DNA from: an uncultured Bacteroidales bacterium
Lineage (GTDB): Bacteria > Bacteroidota > Bacteroidia > Bacteroidales > P3
Direction: 5' to 3'
DNA length: 64,000 nt
Assembly: GCA_900316965.1 (NCBI GenBank)
Contig: ONEY01000001.1
Location: 124,001-188,000, forward strand
Part shown: in pieces, positions 35,413 to 45,273 of the stretch
Numbering within the stretch: position 1 is the stretch's first letter
Layout: the number at the start of each line of letters is the position of its first letter
Notes under the pieces: generated by a model
What the model was told of the DNA's origin: nothing
Database searches by the model: none
Seen by the model: the letters and a program-made list of their open reading frames with translations, nothing else
Program-made: the position numbers and the translations under genes

Positions 35413-36600
35413 CTACATGCTAATGATGTAGAATTCAACGCGACGGTTGCGGGCACGGCCCTCCTCGGTAGCGTTTGTATCGATAGGCTGACTTTTGCCA
35501 AAACCCTTGTATTGCAAACGGCGCGGATCAATCCCCTTAGACACCAAATAGTCAACAACAGCCTTAGCGCGATTTTCGGAAAGGCGCTGGTTATAATCAA
35601 TAGAACCATGACCATCGGTGTGACCTCTGATTTCTATCTTCATGGATGGATAACGAGAAAGAGTCTCCAGCAAGCCCTGTAACTCATTGTACGACTGCTG
35701 AAGCAGTAACGCCTTATCGTAGTCAAAGAAGATATCGTGGAGTATGAAAGTAGCACCCGCCTTGATGGAATCGTCATCAGATGTTTTCTCAACCGCCACG
35801 GAATATGAAGTGTCAGGGACGAAAGATGTATCATTATCCCTACAACCCAGACAAGTCACCGAAACATCATCAATATAATAATAAGCTCCTGGTAACAAAT
35901 ATGTCAGAGAATCGATATCGACCACATTCGATTGTGATGCCGGGTAAAAATTGCCAATAGTCAAAAATTTCTCACCACCCTTAGCAGTAAATACACCACT
36001 TACCAAAGTCCAACCCTTGGTGTCGGTTAGGACACGTTCATAATCGTTGACCACCTGAGGCTCGAAAAAAGATGACAAAGTCTGAACAATACCTGGCGCA
36101 ATTTGTCTGTGTTGTTTGTCCATCAGCACACTGCGCACCGTATCACCGATACGATTGGTGGTAAACAAAGCTCCAATTGTTGCCACCGAGCCGGAAGAAT
36201 ATTCAGAGAGGCTGACATAGAATGCAACTCTATACATCTCACCCGCACGCAGAGGCTCACGCAATTGGGTCTGCAGGTACTCCCTGTAGTCGGTCTTGGA
36301 ACAATATATGCCACAATAGCCATTGCCCCAGTGAGGCTCTTGAATGCCCAGTTTGTTTTTAGGCACACCACACTCACGCGAACCACAGGTATTATAGTAG
36401 TCGGCAGAACCGGCAGTAGGCTGATACCAAGCATCGACAATGGTAAGTGTGCCAAGAGCATCTATCTTGCGAGGACATTCACGATACTCCTCAAAAGATG
36501 AATTATATACCAAGTTGGACGACAGTACATCACGATTCTGAGCCTTAACGACCGAAAGCAAGGAAAAAACGAATAAGAGAAACGTCCAGCTGATTTTCAT
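35413..36600 (-). CDS. OmpA family protein with carbohydrate-binding-like N-terminal domain
   Basis: A 395-aa exported protein with signal peptide (about 1-20, ending VKAQ). The N-terminal ~240 residues start LVYNSSFEEYRECPRKID and resemble the jelly-roll domain often found in front of OmpA domains in Bacteroidota. The C-terminal OmpA domain (about 280-395) keeps GHTDGHGS, LSENRAKAVVDYL and the EEGRARNRRVEF end. It likely binds peptidoglycan with the C-terminal part; the N-terminal ligand is unknown. Its start overlaps the stop of the glycosyltransferase gene by 4 bp. Confidence 0.85.
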   Translation of the reverse strand: MKISWTFLLFVFSLLSVVKAQNRDVLSSNLVYNSSFEEYRECPRKIDALGTLTIVDAWYQPTAGSADYYNTCGSRECGVPKNKLGIQEPHWGNGYCGIYCSKTDYREYLQTQLREPLRAGEMYRVAFYVSLSEYSSGSVATIGALFTTNRIGDTVRSVLMDKQHRQIAPGIVQTLSSFFEPQVVNDYERVLTDTKGWTLVSGVFTAKGGEKFLTIGNFYPASQSNVVDIDSLTYLLPGAYYYIDDVSVTCLGCRDNDTSFVPDTSYSVAVEKTSDDDSIKAGATFILHDIFFDYDKALLLQQSYNELQGLLETLSRYPSMKIEIRGHTDGHGSIDYNQRLSENRAKAVVDYLVSKGIDPRRLQYKGFGKSQPIDTNATEEGRARNRRVEFYIISM

Positions 36601-37754
36601 TCGGAAACAGTTTTATGATTTATAGCGTCATTGTAAGTAGCCATAATGCTCTGCCATAGAAGCGATGCCGTTTTATCCCAAGAAAAAAGTTTGCGCTGTT
36701 CTTTGCCACGATTAATAAGGTCTTCTCGCAAACTATTGTCGTCAGCAATACGAGCCATAGCGTTAGCAATATCATCAACTGAAAGAGGATCGACAAGCAG
36801 AGCAGCATTACCAGCCACCTCAGGCATTGACGTAACCGTAGAGGTGATTACGGCAGTTTCGGCATAATAAGCCTCAATTATAGGAATGCCAAAGCCCTCA
36901 AACAAAGAGGTGTATACCAAAGCCGTGGAGCTACCCATCAACATAGATAGTGTATGAGAGTCGACATGACCTAGAAATTTAACATTATCTTTGTTTGTCA
37001 TTCGTTGCATGGTCTCGGCAAGATCGCTATCAATACTATACTTACTGCCAGCCACAACCATACGCATATTACTATCTGGATGAATCTTCTGGAAAAGCTC
37101 GTATGCTTTTAGGATATTGGCAAGATTTTTGCGTCGCGACAATGTACCCACAAAAAGGAAATACGGGCAACCGTCACTATATCGGTCCCTTGTTTGTTCA
37201 ATTTCATCTGGCAAACAGGGTCGATAGTTGGCGTTTGAGCCATTGTACACAACATCAATCTTGTCTAGCGGAACGCTATAGACATCAGCGATATCATTTT
37301 TAGAGTACTGCGACACTGTGGCAATTCTGGTTGCTTTGGCAGCAAAACGAGGGAAGAAATGTTTCATATAGCGCTGATGAGACGGTCTCAAATAGTCGTT
37401 AGCATGCTCGAAATTGAGATCATGCATGACTGTCAATGTTGGGATGTTGGTCCTCAACGACATCCATCCATCAGTTGAGACAAAAATGTCCACATTGTAT
37501 TTGCGCAAAGCATACGGCACACTCCATTCGAAAAAAAGCCACCACAAAAGCGGATGACGTGCTTGAGGGAATAGCACGACAGGGGTGACGTTGTCGGCAA
37601 AAATAAACTCCTGCGCCGGCTTACGATCGAAAAGGAAGAAAAATTGGTGTTCTGGATGGTCTACAACAATACGACGGAGCGATTCGAAAGAAAACCACCC
37701 AATACCATCTAGACGACCCGGCAGCAGCAACCTCGTATTAACAGCTATACGCAC
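36597..37754 (-). CDS. Glycosyltransferase family 4 protein
   Basis: A 385-aa GT-B fold glycosyltransferase. Its N-terminal domain starts MRIAVNTRLLLPGRLDGIG. The C-terminal domain carries FVGTLSRRKNLANIL (about 196-210) and the E-x7-E motif as FEGFGIPIIEA (about 285-295), typical of GT4 retaining enzymes. Donor and acceptor are unknown; it may act on lipopolysaccharide or other surface glycans. It is followed directly by an OmpA gene (4-bp overlap) and preceded by purN after 56 bp. Confidence 0.88.
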   Translation of the reverse strand: MRIAVNTRLLLPGRLDGIGWFSFESLRRIVVDHPEHQFFFLFDRKPAQEFIFADNVTPVVLFPQARHPLLWWLFFEWSVPYALRKYNVDIFVSTDGWMSLRTNIPTLTVMHDLNFEHANDYLRPSHQRYMKHFFPRFAAKATRIATVSQYSKNDIADVYSVPLDKIDVVYNGSNANYRPCLPDEIEQTRDRYSDGCPYFLFVGTLSRRKNLANILKAYELFQKIHPDSNMRMVVAGSKYSIDSDLAETMQRMTNKDNVKFLGHVDSHTLSMLMGSSTALVYTSLFEGFGIPIIEAYYAETAVITSTVTSMPEVAGNAALLVDPLSVDDIANAMARIADDNSLREDLINRGKEQRKLFSWDKTASLLWQSIMATYNDAINHKTVSE

Positions 37755-37810
37755 AGAATCTATAAATATTAATTAAGTACTATATTTATGATAATAATCA
37801 AGCACCGATA

Positions 37811-38410
37811 TTACGATTGCTGTATAGGCATTGGCTTGTCAAAGATGTACGCATCAATGACTTTGGGGAAATATTCCTTCTCAAGAAGATGGATATTGGC
37901 GGCCACATCGTCGGGTGTATCGGTAGAAGCCACCTTACAGCGAGCTTGGAAAATAGTCGTTCCACAATCGTAGCGATTGTCGACAACATGGATTGTAATG
38001 CCCGTTTCAGTCTCATGGTTGGCGACAACGGCTTCATGAACATGGTGACCATACATGCCTTTGCCACCAAATTTTGGCAACAAAGCAGGATGAATATTGA
38101 GAACTCTCTGAGGGAAAGCCTCGAGGATATTATCTGGAACCAAGAGCAAGAAACCTGCTAGAATAACATAGTCTATTCCCCTCGCCTTCAACAGGTCTAG
38201 AACGACATCAGACTCCATAAAGTCACGACGAGAGAAATAACGAGACTCTATACCCAGTTTTTGGGCACGAACGGCCACATAGGCGTCACGTTTATTATAG
38301 ATAATGATATCAACAACAACATCAGAGCGGTTGGAGAAGTATTCAGAAATCTGCTGTGCGTTAGTTCCATTGCCCGAGGCAAGAATTGCTAATCGTTTGG
38401 TTTTAGGCAT
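37811..38410 (-). CDS. purN: Phosphoribosylglycinamide formyltransferase
   Basis: Catalyses the third step of purine synthesis, transferring formyl from 10-formyl-THF to GAR. The 199-aa protein has LAILASGNGTNAQQ (about 6-19), the VILAGFLLLVP segment (about 79-89), NIHPALLPKFGGKGMYG (about 101-117) and the catalytic His/Asp region with GITIHVVDNRYDCG. It is probably the first gene of a purN-glycosyltransferase-OmpA transcript. Confidence 0.95.
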   Translation of the reverse strand: MPKTKRLAILASGNGTNAQQISEYFSNRSDVVVDIIIYNKRDAYVAVRAQKLGIESRYFSRRDFMESDVVLDLLKARGIDYVILAGFLLLVPDNILEAFPQRVLNIHPALLPKFGGKGMYGHHVHEAVVANHETETGITIHVVDNRYDCGTTIFQARCKVASTDTPDDVAANIHLLEKEYFPKVIDAYIFDKPMPIQQS

Positions 38411-38457
38411 AAGTAATTTGAAGTAAAAAAAAGAATGATAATTGACCTAGAAAAATG

Positions 38458-38492
38458 CAAAAATAAGAATAAAAAATGGATAAAAAAGCAAA
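38458..38492 (-). promoter_or_regulatory. Candidate promoter for purN
   Basis: On the minus strand, TATTTTTG (38465-38458) matches -7, and TTTG (38492-38489) is 23 nt upstream, longer than usual. The 332-bp gap 38411-38742 is very AT-rich and holds no other recognisable feature apart from a weak TTATTTTG near 38706 that could serve acpP. Confidence 0.4.
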
Positions 38493-38742
38493 AAAATGAA
38501 ACAAAAATATTTTTAACTCATTATCAGTATATTATGACTATGCTTTTTTGTTTATTTATTTGATTTTCAAGATTTTTTTTAGGCAAAAAAGAGAAAAAAA
38601 AGACTAAAAAAAATATAACACATATAATACTGTACAACAAATTGTTAATATATTTAACACTAATAAAAGATGACAAGAATAGTGATTAAATGATTTTTTT
38701 TTCGTTATTTTGCAAATTGTTTAATTCAAAAAATAATAAGAA

Positions 38743-38979
38743 ATGTCTGAAATTGCAACTAAAGTAAAAGCTATCATCGTTGATAAGCTTGGTGTTGATG
38801 AAAAAGATGTTACTCCAGAAGCCAGTTTCACAAACGATCTCGGAGCAGACTCGCTCGATACCGTTGAGTTAATCATGGAACTTGAGAAAGAGTTCGACAT
38901 CCAGATTCCGGAAGCTGAAGCTGAGAAAATTGCCACTGTTGGCGACGCCATCTCATTCATCGAGAATGCCGGAAAATAA
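38743..38979 (+). CDS. acpP: Acyl carrier protein
   Basis: Carries growing fatty acyl chains on a 4'-phosphopantetheine arm attached to Ser37 in [10 protein letters not shown]. The 78-aa four-helix protein is acidic and typical. It is followed 12 bp later by fabF and then rnc, a classic order. It probably also supplies acyl-ACP for the sulfonolipid genes at the other end of the window (inference). Confidence 0.98.
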   Translation: MSEIATKVKAIIVDKLGVDEKDVTPEASFTNDLGADSLDTVELIMELEKEFDIQIPEAEAEKIATVGDAISFIENAGK

Positions 38980-38991
38980 AAAAGATTCTAT

Positions 38992-40239
38992 ATGAATCTA
39001 AAAAGAGTAGTTGTTACAGGTTTGGGATCACTTACACCGTTAGGTAACGATGTAACCAGCACATGGCAGTCGATGCTTAACGGAGTAAGTGGTGCCAACC
39101 TAATTACTCGATTTGACACAACAAATTTTAAATGCAAAATAGCCTGCGAGGTTAAAGGTTTTGACCCGTTGGATTATTTTGACCGGAAAGAGAGCAAGAA
39201 ACTAGACCTCTTCTCTCAATTTGGTTTGGTGGCTTCGGAAGAGGCCATCGCGGACTCCGCAATTGACACAATTACCGACAAAGGACGCATAGGCGTAATA
39301 TGGGGCAGTGGCAATGGCGGAGTGTTCACTTTCCAAGACGAGGTGATTAGTTATGTTGAAGGCAATAGAAATCCGCGCTTCAGCCCATTCTTTTGCACAC
39401 GAATGATATCAAACATCTGTGCAGGACTCATTTCTATTCGTCATGGTTACCGTGGACCAAACTATTGCACCGTCGCCGCATGCGCTTCATCAGCAGCGGC
39501 AATAAGCGATGCTTTCAATCTTATACGTTTAGGCAAAGCTGACGCCATCATCGCAGGAGGCTCTGAAGCTGCTGTTGTAGAATGCAGCATTGGAGGATTC
39601 TCCTCTATGCAGGCTTTGTCGTTACGCAATGACGATCCGGCCACAGCCTCTCGACCCTTCGACAAAGACCGTGACGGTTTTGTTCTTGCCGAAGGCGCAG
39701 GCGCTTTGGTTTTGGAGGAAATGGAGCATGCCCTATCGCGAGGAGCTAAGATTTACGCCGAACTAACGGGCTGCGGCCTCTCGGCAGATGCATTCCATAT
39801 TACCGCCTCACACCCCGAAGGCGACGGCGCATACGACGCCATGCGCATTGCCATTGAAGAGTCGGGCATGAAACCAGAGGATGTTGACCATATCAACACC
39901 CATGGCACTTCGACTCCCATTGGCGACAGATCGGAACCCAAGGCAATAGCTCGCCTATTTGGCGACCACGCAAAAAAAATCAACCTGAACTCAACCAAGT
40001 CTATGACAGGACACATGCTTGGCGCAGCAGGCAGCGTGGAAGCTATTGCAACAGTTTTAGCAATAAAAGAAGGCATAGTGCCGCCAACTATAAACCACTT
40101 CACAGACGACCCTAATATCGAGCCCCTCAATTTCACTTTCAACAAGGCCGTCAAAAGAGATGTGCGTTTTGCATTAAGCAACGCTTTTGGGTTTGGCGGT
40201 CACAATGTGTGTCTTGCATTCAAGAAATTCGAAAGCTAG
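38992..40239 (+). CDS. fabF: Beta-ketoacyl-ACP synthase II
   Basis: The elongating condensing enzyme of type II fatty acid synthesis. The 415-aa thiolase-fold protein has the catalytic triad Cys164 (TVAACASSA), His304 (NTHGTSTPIGD) and His341 (GHMLGAAG). The N-terminus RVVVTGLGSLTPLGNDV is typical. It lies between acpP and rnc, 9 bp before rnc. Confidence 0.97.
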   Translation: MNLKRVVVTGLGSLTPLGNDVTSTWQSMLNGVSGANLITRFDTTNFKCKIACEVKGFDPLDYFDRKESKKLDLFSQFGLVASEEAIADSAIDTITDKGRIGVIWGSGNGGVFTFQDEVISYVEGNRNPRFSPFFCTRMISNICAGLISIRHGYRGPNYCTVAACASSAAAISDAFNLIRLGKADAIIAGGSEAAVVECSIGGFSSMQALSLRNDDPATASRPFDKDRDGFVLAEGAGALVLEEMEHALSRGAKIYAELTGCGLSADAFHITASHPEGDGAYDAMRIAIEESGMKPEDVDHINTHGTSTPIGDRSEPKAIARLFGDHAKKINLNSTKSMTGHMLGAAGSVEAIATVLAIKEGIVPPTINHFTDDPNIEPLNFTFNKAVKRDVRFALSNAFGFGGHNVCLAFKKFES

Positions 40240-40248
40240 ACATCAATT

Positions 40249-40989
40249 ATGACTTTCTTTAAACGCCCCAAAAAAGACGAGGCATTTTACCGCTTCTTCA
40301 AAAATATACTCGGATTTAAACCTAGAAAGACTAATATCTATCAGGTTGCTTTTATCCATCGCTCCAAATCGCTGGAAGCTCCCATGGGTCACCGCATTAA
40401 CAATGAACGCCTAGAATATCTGGGCGACACTGTTTTGAGCTCTATTGTTGCCGACTACCTGTACCACAAATTCCCTTATGAGGGTGAGGGATTCCTTACC
40501 GAGACAAGATCAAAGATTGTTAGTCGCAACAACCTTAACAAACTAGCAAAAAAGATAGGCCTTTCCGAGCTGATACAATATAACAAAGAGCAACACGGAA
40601 TATTCAAATCTATCGATGGTGACGCCTTTGAAGCTCTTGTAGGAGCCATATATTTGGAAAAGGGCTTTAAATTCACCAAAAAAGTATTGGTTGACAGAAT
40701 TCTTAGAGTCCATCTTGACATCGAGGCTATCTCTCAAGAGGAATGGAACTACAAAAGCAAGCTGATTGATTGGGGACAACGTGAACGAAAAAAGATATCT
40801 TTCGAGGTAATAAACATTACAACCCAAGGTAAAAAAGGCGCCACAAGAAAAGAGTATGAAGTACAAGTACGTATCAGCGGCGAACCCGCCGAGTCGGCAG
40901 TAGAATACTCTATTAAGGCTGCTGAGCAACTGGCAGCAGAAAAAAGCTACAAAAAATTACAAGAACAGGGCTTGATTGCTCAAGCTTGA
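40249..40989 (+). CDS. rnc: Ribonuclease III
   Basis: A double-strand-specific endoribonuclease for rRNA and mRNA processing. The 246-aa protein has the nuclease signature NERLEYLGDTVLSSIVADYLY (about 45-65), the second metal site DAFEALVGAIYLEKG (about 125-139), and a C-terminal double-stranded-RNA-binding domain (about 165-240). It has an N-terminal extension typical of Bacteroidota. Confidence 0.97.
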   Translation: MTFFKRPKKDEAFYRFFKNILGFKPRKTNIYQVAFIHRSKSLEAPMGHRINNERLEYLGDTVLSSIVADYLYHKFPYEGEGFLTETRSKIVSRNNLNKLAKKIGLSELIQYNKEQHGIFKSIDGDAFEALVGAIYLEKGFKFTKKVLVDRILRVHLDIEAISQEEWNYKSKLIDWGQRERKKISFEVINITTQGKKGATRKEYEVQVRISGEPAESAVEYSIKAAEQLAAEKSYKKLQEQGLIAQA

Positions 40990-41048
40990 CAAATCCATTA
41001 AAACACACTGGGGGACTTCCCTACCTTGTCACAATCTTTTATTTCTAA

Positions 41049-43130
41049 CTAAAAACGCCAGCAAAGCTGAGCTTTTATATCATGTCGACAGTTGCCGACA
41101 ATACGGTCATAACCCGATCCGACCTCATCATTGTCTGGCATAAAAACAATAGCATATTTCAGACCCAGGGAAAAAGAAGAGCCGATATCCATGCGACATA
41201 TCAAAAAGAACCTGATTCCCCTGCCATTAACCATAGGTGAGCTATACTCATAAACTAAATCGTTCTCATAAATAAAAATACGCGCATCATAAGCCTCAAT
41301 ATCGAAAATCGACATCCTTGTTGTAACATCGAAAGGATTACCCATAAAAGCAGTTTGATACCGCACATCCTGCGACATAAGGAATCCCGACAAAGAAGAA
41401 TGATCCTCACAACTGAAATGGGAGAACACCGCTCGGGACACAAAACGCCATTGAGACGAAGCGTCATAATGGAACATAATATTTGCTTGACGACGGATAA
41501 TGTTTTCAGCATAATATAACTCTGCATCACTATTTCGCTGAGAGTATGCGCTATGCATATAGAAAGAGAGTGTGGCGTTACGAGAAATATCCTTTGTCAG
41601 CCGGCAACGGTAATCGACAGAAGTTGACGGGCTGTATACTCGATAGCGGAACCACGGGAATCTGGTCAAGTCTACAGAGCTCTGTAAAAGTAATCCCGAC
41701 GGAAAGGCAGTACGGAAAAAACACAGAAAACCATACCCACCCTGACTTGAGCCACTGTTGCCAATACTGTTGGAATGCAAATTATGATAGAGCGGAGAGT
41801 TACAATGAGCCACCAGAGAAAACATATTGTCGGCATTGACATTGAATTGAAATCCCGCAAGTGCAGAAAGTGGTATTTTAAGGTCTTCGTAATTATCCAA
41901 GTTATTATTATATGATCCTGCCACCTCTCCAAACCAAAGAATACGTCGAGTGAGCAAAGAGAAATCGGCCCCAATATTAAGATTGGATTTACCTCTGAAA
42001 GCAAAATAATTATATAGCCTTTCCGTAGGCACTATCTCAGACTCAAGAAAAGTATATGCTGCCGTCACCCCGAAAGTCATATTCGATGGTGTGTATTGAA
42101 TATGGGTACCGATAAGGCGCTCTTCTAGTGCACGTTTCTTTGTAATCTCGTTGTCGGTACGATAATAGCCTGAAAGATAAAAAGAGGAGAAAGTGTCGCC
42201 TGTTGTGTCTGTCGGCGTAGCGCCTCTGTTGACATCAGAGAAAAAAAGTGTCATGTCCAACCTCTTAGGTATTAGTGCCAGTGTTGTAGCAATGCCCTGA
42301 AGATACCCATATTCACAAAAGGCACTGGCAGGTCTCACCCCTTGTCCATAACGGCGCAAAGGCATACTTCCCACTCCCCATGGGGCATAACCCGTCCACA
42401 AGGTAAGACCTTGTCCAAACTGCAAATTGTATTGGCCTATTATGGCAGACTTGAAAATGCCAATATTCTTAATCAACAGATGAAAACCATAGAAATCGAA
42501 ACCATAATATGGCACGTTACCATCCTTCTTTGACAAAGCGAAACGCAAAGCCTCTCCAGGGTCTTTATCACCCGAAAGCATGAAGGAAAAACGATCATGA
42601 TATTTATAGTTATATCTGAAATATAGTCTAAAAGGGGAGCCTTCATAAATATCCTCCTCATAGCCTCGGCTTTTAGGAAAAGATAAACGCATTCCTGTGC
42701 GCAGGTTACTATGTCCGTGAGTGACAATATCTTTCAAAGTAATAGTCCTATCCATTTTGGATGGAGCCACCGTAGAAACAAAGGTTAAAAGCCTTATTGT
42801 AAGAGAATCCAACCCATTAATGAAATGTAACTCAGCCAAAGTGACAAGCTCGCCATTTTGGGCTATATAAGCGTTGATGGCCGAGCGTTGAAAATCTGAT
42901 AGAAATGGTAGCGAACGATACCTATTTGACATAGTATCGTTGATGTTCAATGGTGTTTCTTTGCTTTCCATGAACCACTCCATCAAATCGTCGGGATCTA
43001 TATCATCGTCATTCTGCTCCATCCATGTCTCAATAGTCTCAACCATGTAGTCATCAATATTGTATTGAGCCCAACATTGTGGTGTTGTCAGTATAAGGGG
43101 TAATAGCAATATGCATAAGCGACGAAGCAT
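41049..43130 (-). CDS. Outer-membrane barrel protein with ComEA-like helix-hairpin-helix N-terminus
   Basis: A 693-aa exported protein with signal peptide (1-21, ending CWAQ). An N-terminal helical segment (about 25-120) has LNINDTMSNRYRSLPFLSDFQRSAINAYI and a second ELHFINGLDSLTIRLL unit, resembling the helix-hairpin-helix repeats of ComEA-type proteins. The remainder alternates hydrophobic strands with turns and ends in WRF, which indicates a large beta-barrel. HhH motifs usually bind DNA; a barrel behind them is suggestive of a surface or periplasmic DNA-handling role but is not proof. It is preceded by a PorV/PorQ-like gene. Confidence 0.75.
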   Translation of the reverse strand: MLRRLCILLLPLILTTPQCWAQYNIDDYMVETIETWMEQNDDDIDPDDLMEWFMESKETPLNINDTMSNRYRSLPFLSDFQRSAINAYIAQNGELVTLAELHFINGLDSLTIRLLTFVSTVAPSKMDRTITLKDIVTHGHSNLRTGMRLSFPKSRGYEEDIYEGSPFRLYFRYNYKYHDRFSFMLSGDKDPGEALRFALSKKDGNVPYYGFDFYGFHLLIKNIGIFKSAIIGQYNLQFGQGLTLWTGYAPWGVGSMPLRRYGQGVRPASAFCEYGYLQGIATTLALIPKRLDMTLFFSDVNRGATPTDTTGDTFSSFYLSGYYRTDNEITKKRALEERLIGTHIQYTPSNMTFGVTAAYTFLESEIVPTERLYNYFAFRGKSNLNIGADFSLLTRRILWFGEVAGSYNNNLDNYEDLKIPLSALAGFQFNVNADNMFSLVAHCNSPLYHNLHSNSIGNSGSSQGGYGFLCFFRTAFPSGLLLQSSVDLTRFPWFRYRVYSPSTSVDYRCRLTKDISRNATLSFYMHSAYSQRNSDAELYYAENIIRRQANIMFHYDASSQWRFVSRAVFSHFSCEDHSSLSGFLMSQDVRYQTAFMGNPFDVTTRMSIFDIEAYDARIFIYENDLVYEYSSPMVNGRGIRFFLICRMDIGSSFSLGLKYAIVFMPDNDEVGSGYDRIVGNCRHDIKAQLCWRF

Positions 43131-43166
43131 GGCAAAGAAGTGTAGGGTAACCCGAAAACGATGATG

Positions 43167-44000
43167 TTAATTGTTACCAAATGAATAATATATAGATAAA
43201 ACTGATGTCATTCCAATATAGTTGTTCATTTTGGCTGCAACATCAACACCCCACTGATCTCCTTTGATTCCAAATCCCAAAGAATAACGCAAAGGATTTG
43301 TCTCAAGGCCTAGACGGAAAGCGTATGATGCTAGAAACCGGTATTCCAAACCAAATTTGAAATTGACAGGATAAAAGAGATTTTTCTCAATTTCAGCCGC
43401 CCCAAGCAACTCATCAAGAAGCAAATATGTGGCTCCAAGTGAAAAAATAGCAGGGATACGCACATCTTCGGAAGATGAAGATAATACCGCTATAGGGTTG
43501 AAGGCTCGGAAAGATATTGACATATCTTCGACAGGCAAATATCTCAGAGCCAACGAGAAGGTTATACGATGCAACGGATCGTACAAGACATCAGAAGTGC
43601 CTGAATGAAGATAATGAAACGCTGTTCCTATTTCGACATTATCTCCTAGCGGTATTGCGTATGCCAAAGAAGCACGCAATTCGTTGTATAGTTTGTCCCC
43701 AAATCGATCAACTGCCATTGCGGCAGAGCCAAAAGACAGGGGGTGCACAAAGGCCAGAGCTGCGACATCAAGGCCCTCGGAGACAAAACCATGTGTGAAC
43801 GATGCCGCTAAAGAAGTCTTTGATTGTGATGCCAAAGAAGCAATGCCATAAGTGGCAGCAAGAGGCTCATCATCAATAACAGTGACATCGCCCATAGCTG
43901 CCGTAGCACCGCTTACAACATGGAAATCAAACTGTGCAAAAAGTGGTGCCGTTCGAAACAGCACCACTATCAGTATCATGCCACGTAAAAATGGCCTCAT
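43167..44000 (-). CDS. PorV/PorQ-like outer-membrane protein
   Basis: A 277-aa protein with signal peptide (about 1-23, ending LFAQ), followed by FDFHVVSGATAAMGDVTVIDDEP, a FadL/PorV-like N-terminus, and a beta-rich body ending SIYYSFGNN. This shape fits the PorV/PorQ/PorP-related barrels, some of which serve the type IX secretion system. I can only say "like", because T9SS core genes are not in the window. The start is ATG at 44000, with a GTG at 44036 as the alternative. Confidence 0.55.
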   Translation of the reverse strand: MRPFLRGMILIVVLFRTAPLFAQFDFHVVSGATAAMGDVTVIDDEPLAATYGIASLASQSKTSLAASFTHGFVSEGLDVAALAFVHPLSFGSAAMAVDRFGDKLYNELRASLAYAIPLGDNVEIGTAFHYLHSGTSDVLYDPLHRITFSLALRYLPVEDMSISFRAFNPIAVLSSSSEDVRIPAIFSLGATYLLLDELLGAAEIEKNLFYPVNFKFGLEYRFLASYAFRLGLETNPLRYSLGFGIKGDQWGVDVAAKMNNYIGMTSVLSIYYSFGNN

Positions 44001-44051
44001 AATAAATCGACTAACTTTTTTATAAACAAGTATCACTTGTTCTTTGCATCA

Positions 44052-44780
44052 TTATTTTGTCAGTCCACCATCCTCGAAAGCTGTTTTAATAAGACTGCTG
44101 ACAATTGTGGTGCGACGGCTGGAGGTGTTTCCAGAAATAGTAGCGTTCTTGAAATAGTATCCCAAATCGTTGGCATGGCTGAAATCCATGTTATTGAGGT
44201 CCGTATTAAAACGATCAATACCCGATTGAGTGATATAGAATGCCTCGACATTGTTGAAAGTACATTCTACAAAATGTCCCACAGAAGGATATTTGGAAAT
44301 GGTTAAACTACCGGCATGAGACAGATACCATGCTGTGTCGCTCTCTGCCAAAACAACCATATTCCCACCATAAGGATCAGCAAGAATATTACTCATAGCT
44401 TCAAAATTGAGATTGAGCAACAGGTCTGCCGACAACACAGTGTCAAATTGGTAGTTTCCTGTAACAGTGTCTTCCAAACGGAAATACATGAAAGGGAACT
44501 GCAAGCTTGCATTTGACTCAGAAAGATTAACATTTGCGCACAAACCAACAGTTGCTTTCTTCTCATTCTCTAAAGAATCAATTTTTGAGAAGGCGTCAAC
44601 AATACTCGATTTATACTTGACTGTATCGTTTACACCGTCTTTGTTGACAACAATTGTCGCAGATCCAAGGAGACCTTCCAATGGATTGTCATCATCGTCG
44701 AATAAATCAATCCCATCGCATGACACGAATGAGAAAATACCAGCAAAAGCCGCAGCTAAAAAAAATAGTCGTTTTTTCAT
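44052..44780 (-). CDS. Hypothetical lipoprotein
   Basis: A 242-aa lipoprotein with lipobox ending at Cys21 (FVSC), followed by an Asp-rich stretch (DGIDLFDDDDN, which could affect sorting or surface export). The body is beta-rich with no recognised domain. It is 51 bp upstream of the PorV/PorQ-like gene and on the same strand, so probably co-transcribed. No function can be assigned. Confidence 0.7.
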   Translation of the reverse strand: MKKRLFFLAAAFAGIFSFVSCDGIDLFDDDDNPLEGLLGSATIVVNKDGVNDTVKYKSSIVDAFSKIDSLENEKKATVGLCANVNLSESNASLQFPFMYFRLEDTVTGNYQFDTVLSADLLLNLNFEAMSNILADPYGGNMVVLAESDTAWYLSHAGSLTISKYPSVGHFVECTFNNVEAFYITQSGIDRFNTDLNNMDFSHANDLGYYFKNATISGNTSSRRTTIVSSLIKTAFEDGGLTK

Positions 44781-44919
44781 TTTGGATTATTTTAGTGATT
44801 AAAATTATCTAAATTCAATGTTAAAAAACACACAATCAAATTATTGCATCAATAAAGAAAAACCAAAGCACCCACTATCACAATACGCTCCAAAGTTTTA
44901 CAATTAAAATAACGCCAGA

Positions 44920-45273
44920 TTACAAATTTTGTTTCATCTGGATCAAAAAATTTCTCACATCGGTAAGTGTTTGAACCAATTCCATACGTTGGTCGGGAGT
45001 TTTGTCATTTTTCAGTTGTTGACGGGCACCATCGAGGGTTAAACCACATTCTTTGGTAAGATAGTATATCCTTTTCAGCAAAGCGATATCATCTTTGGTG
45101 TAGCTACGGGTGCCTTTTTTGTTTTTCACAGGGTGCAGTTCACGGAACTCCTTTTCCCAAAATCTTAGCAGCGACTGGTTGACACCAAGCATTTCGGCGA
45201 CCTCGCCGATACTATAATATAATTTACCTTCGTTCATAGCAACGTTATTTGTTCCTAATATTTCAGTTGACAT
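44920..45273 (-). CDS. MerR family transcriptional regulator
   Basis: A 117-aa protein with an N-terminal winged-helix MerR domain: KLYYSIGEVAEMLGVNQSLLRFWEKEF (broken as YYSIGEVAEMLGV and SLLRFWEKEF), then SYTKDDIALLKRIYYLTKE. It has only a short helical C-terminus, so no obvious effector domain. MerR genes of this kind are common in Bacteroidota. The ATG at 45273 (MSTEIL) overlaps the end of lptD by 11 bp and follows an AGGG; ATG at 45237 (MNEGKLYY) is the alternative. Targets unknown. Confidence 0.85.
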   Translation of the reverse strand: MSTEILGTNNVAMNEGKLYYSIGEVAEMLGVNQSLLRFWEKEFRELHPVKNKKGTRSYTKDDIALLKRIYYLTKECGLTLDGARQQLKNDKTPDQRMELVQTLTDVRNFLIQMKQNL

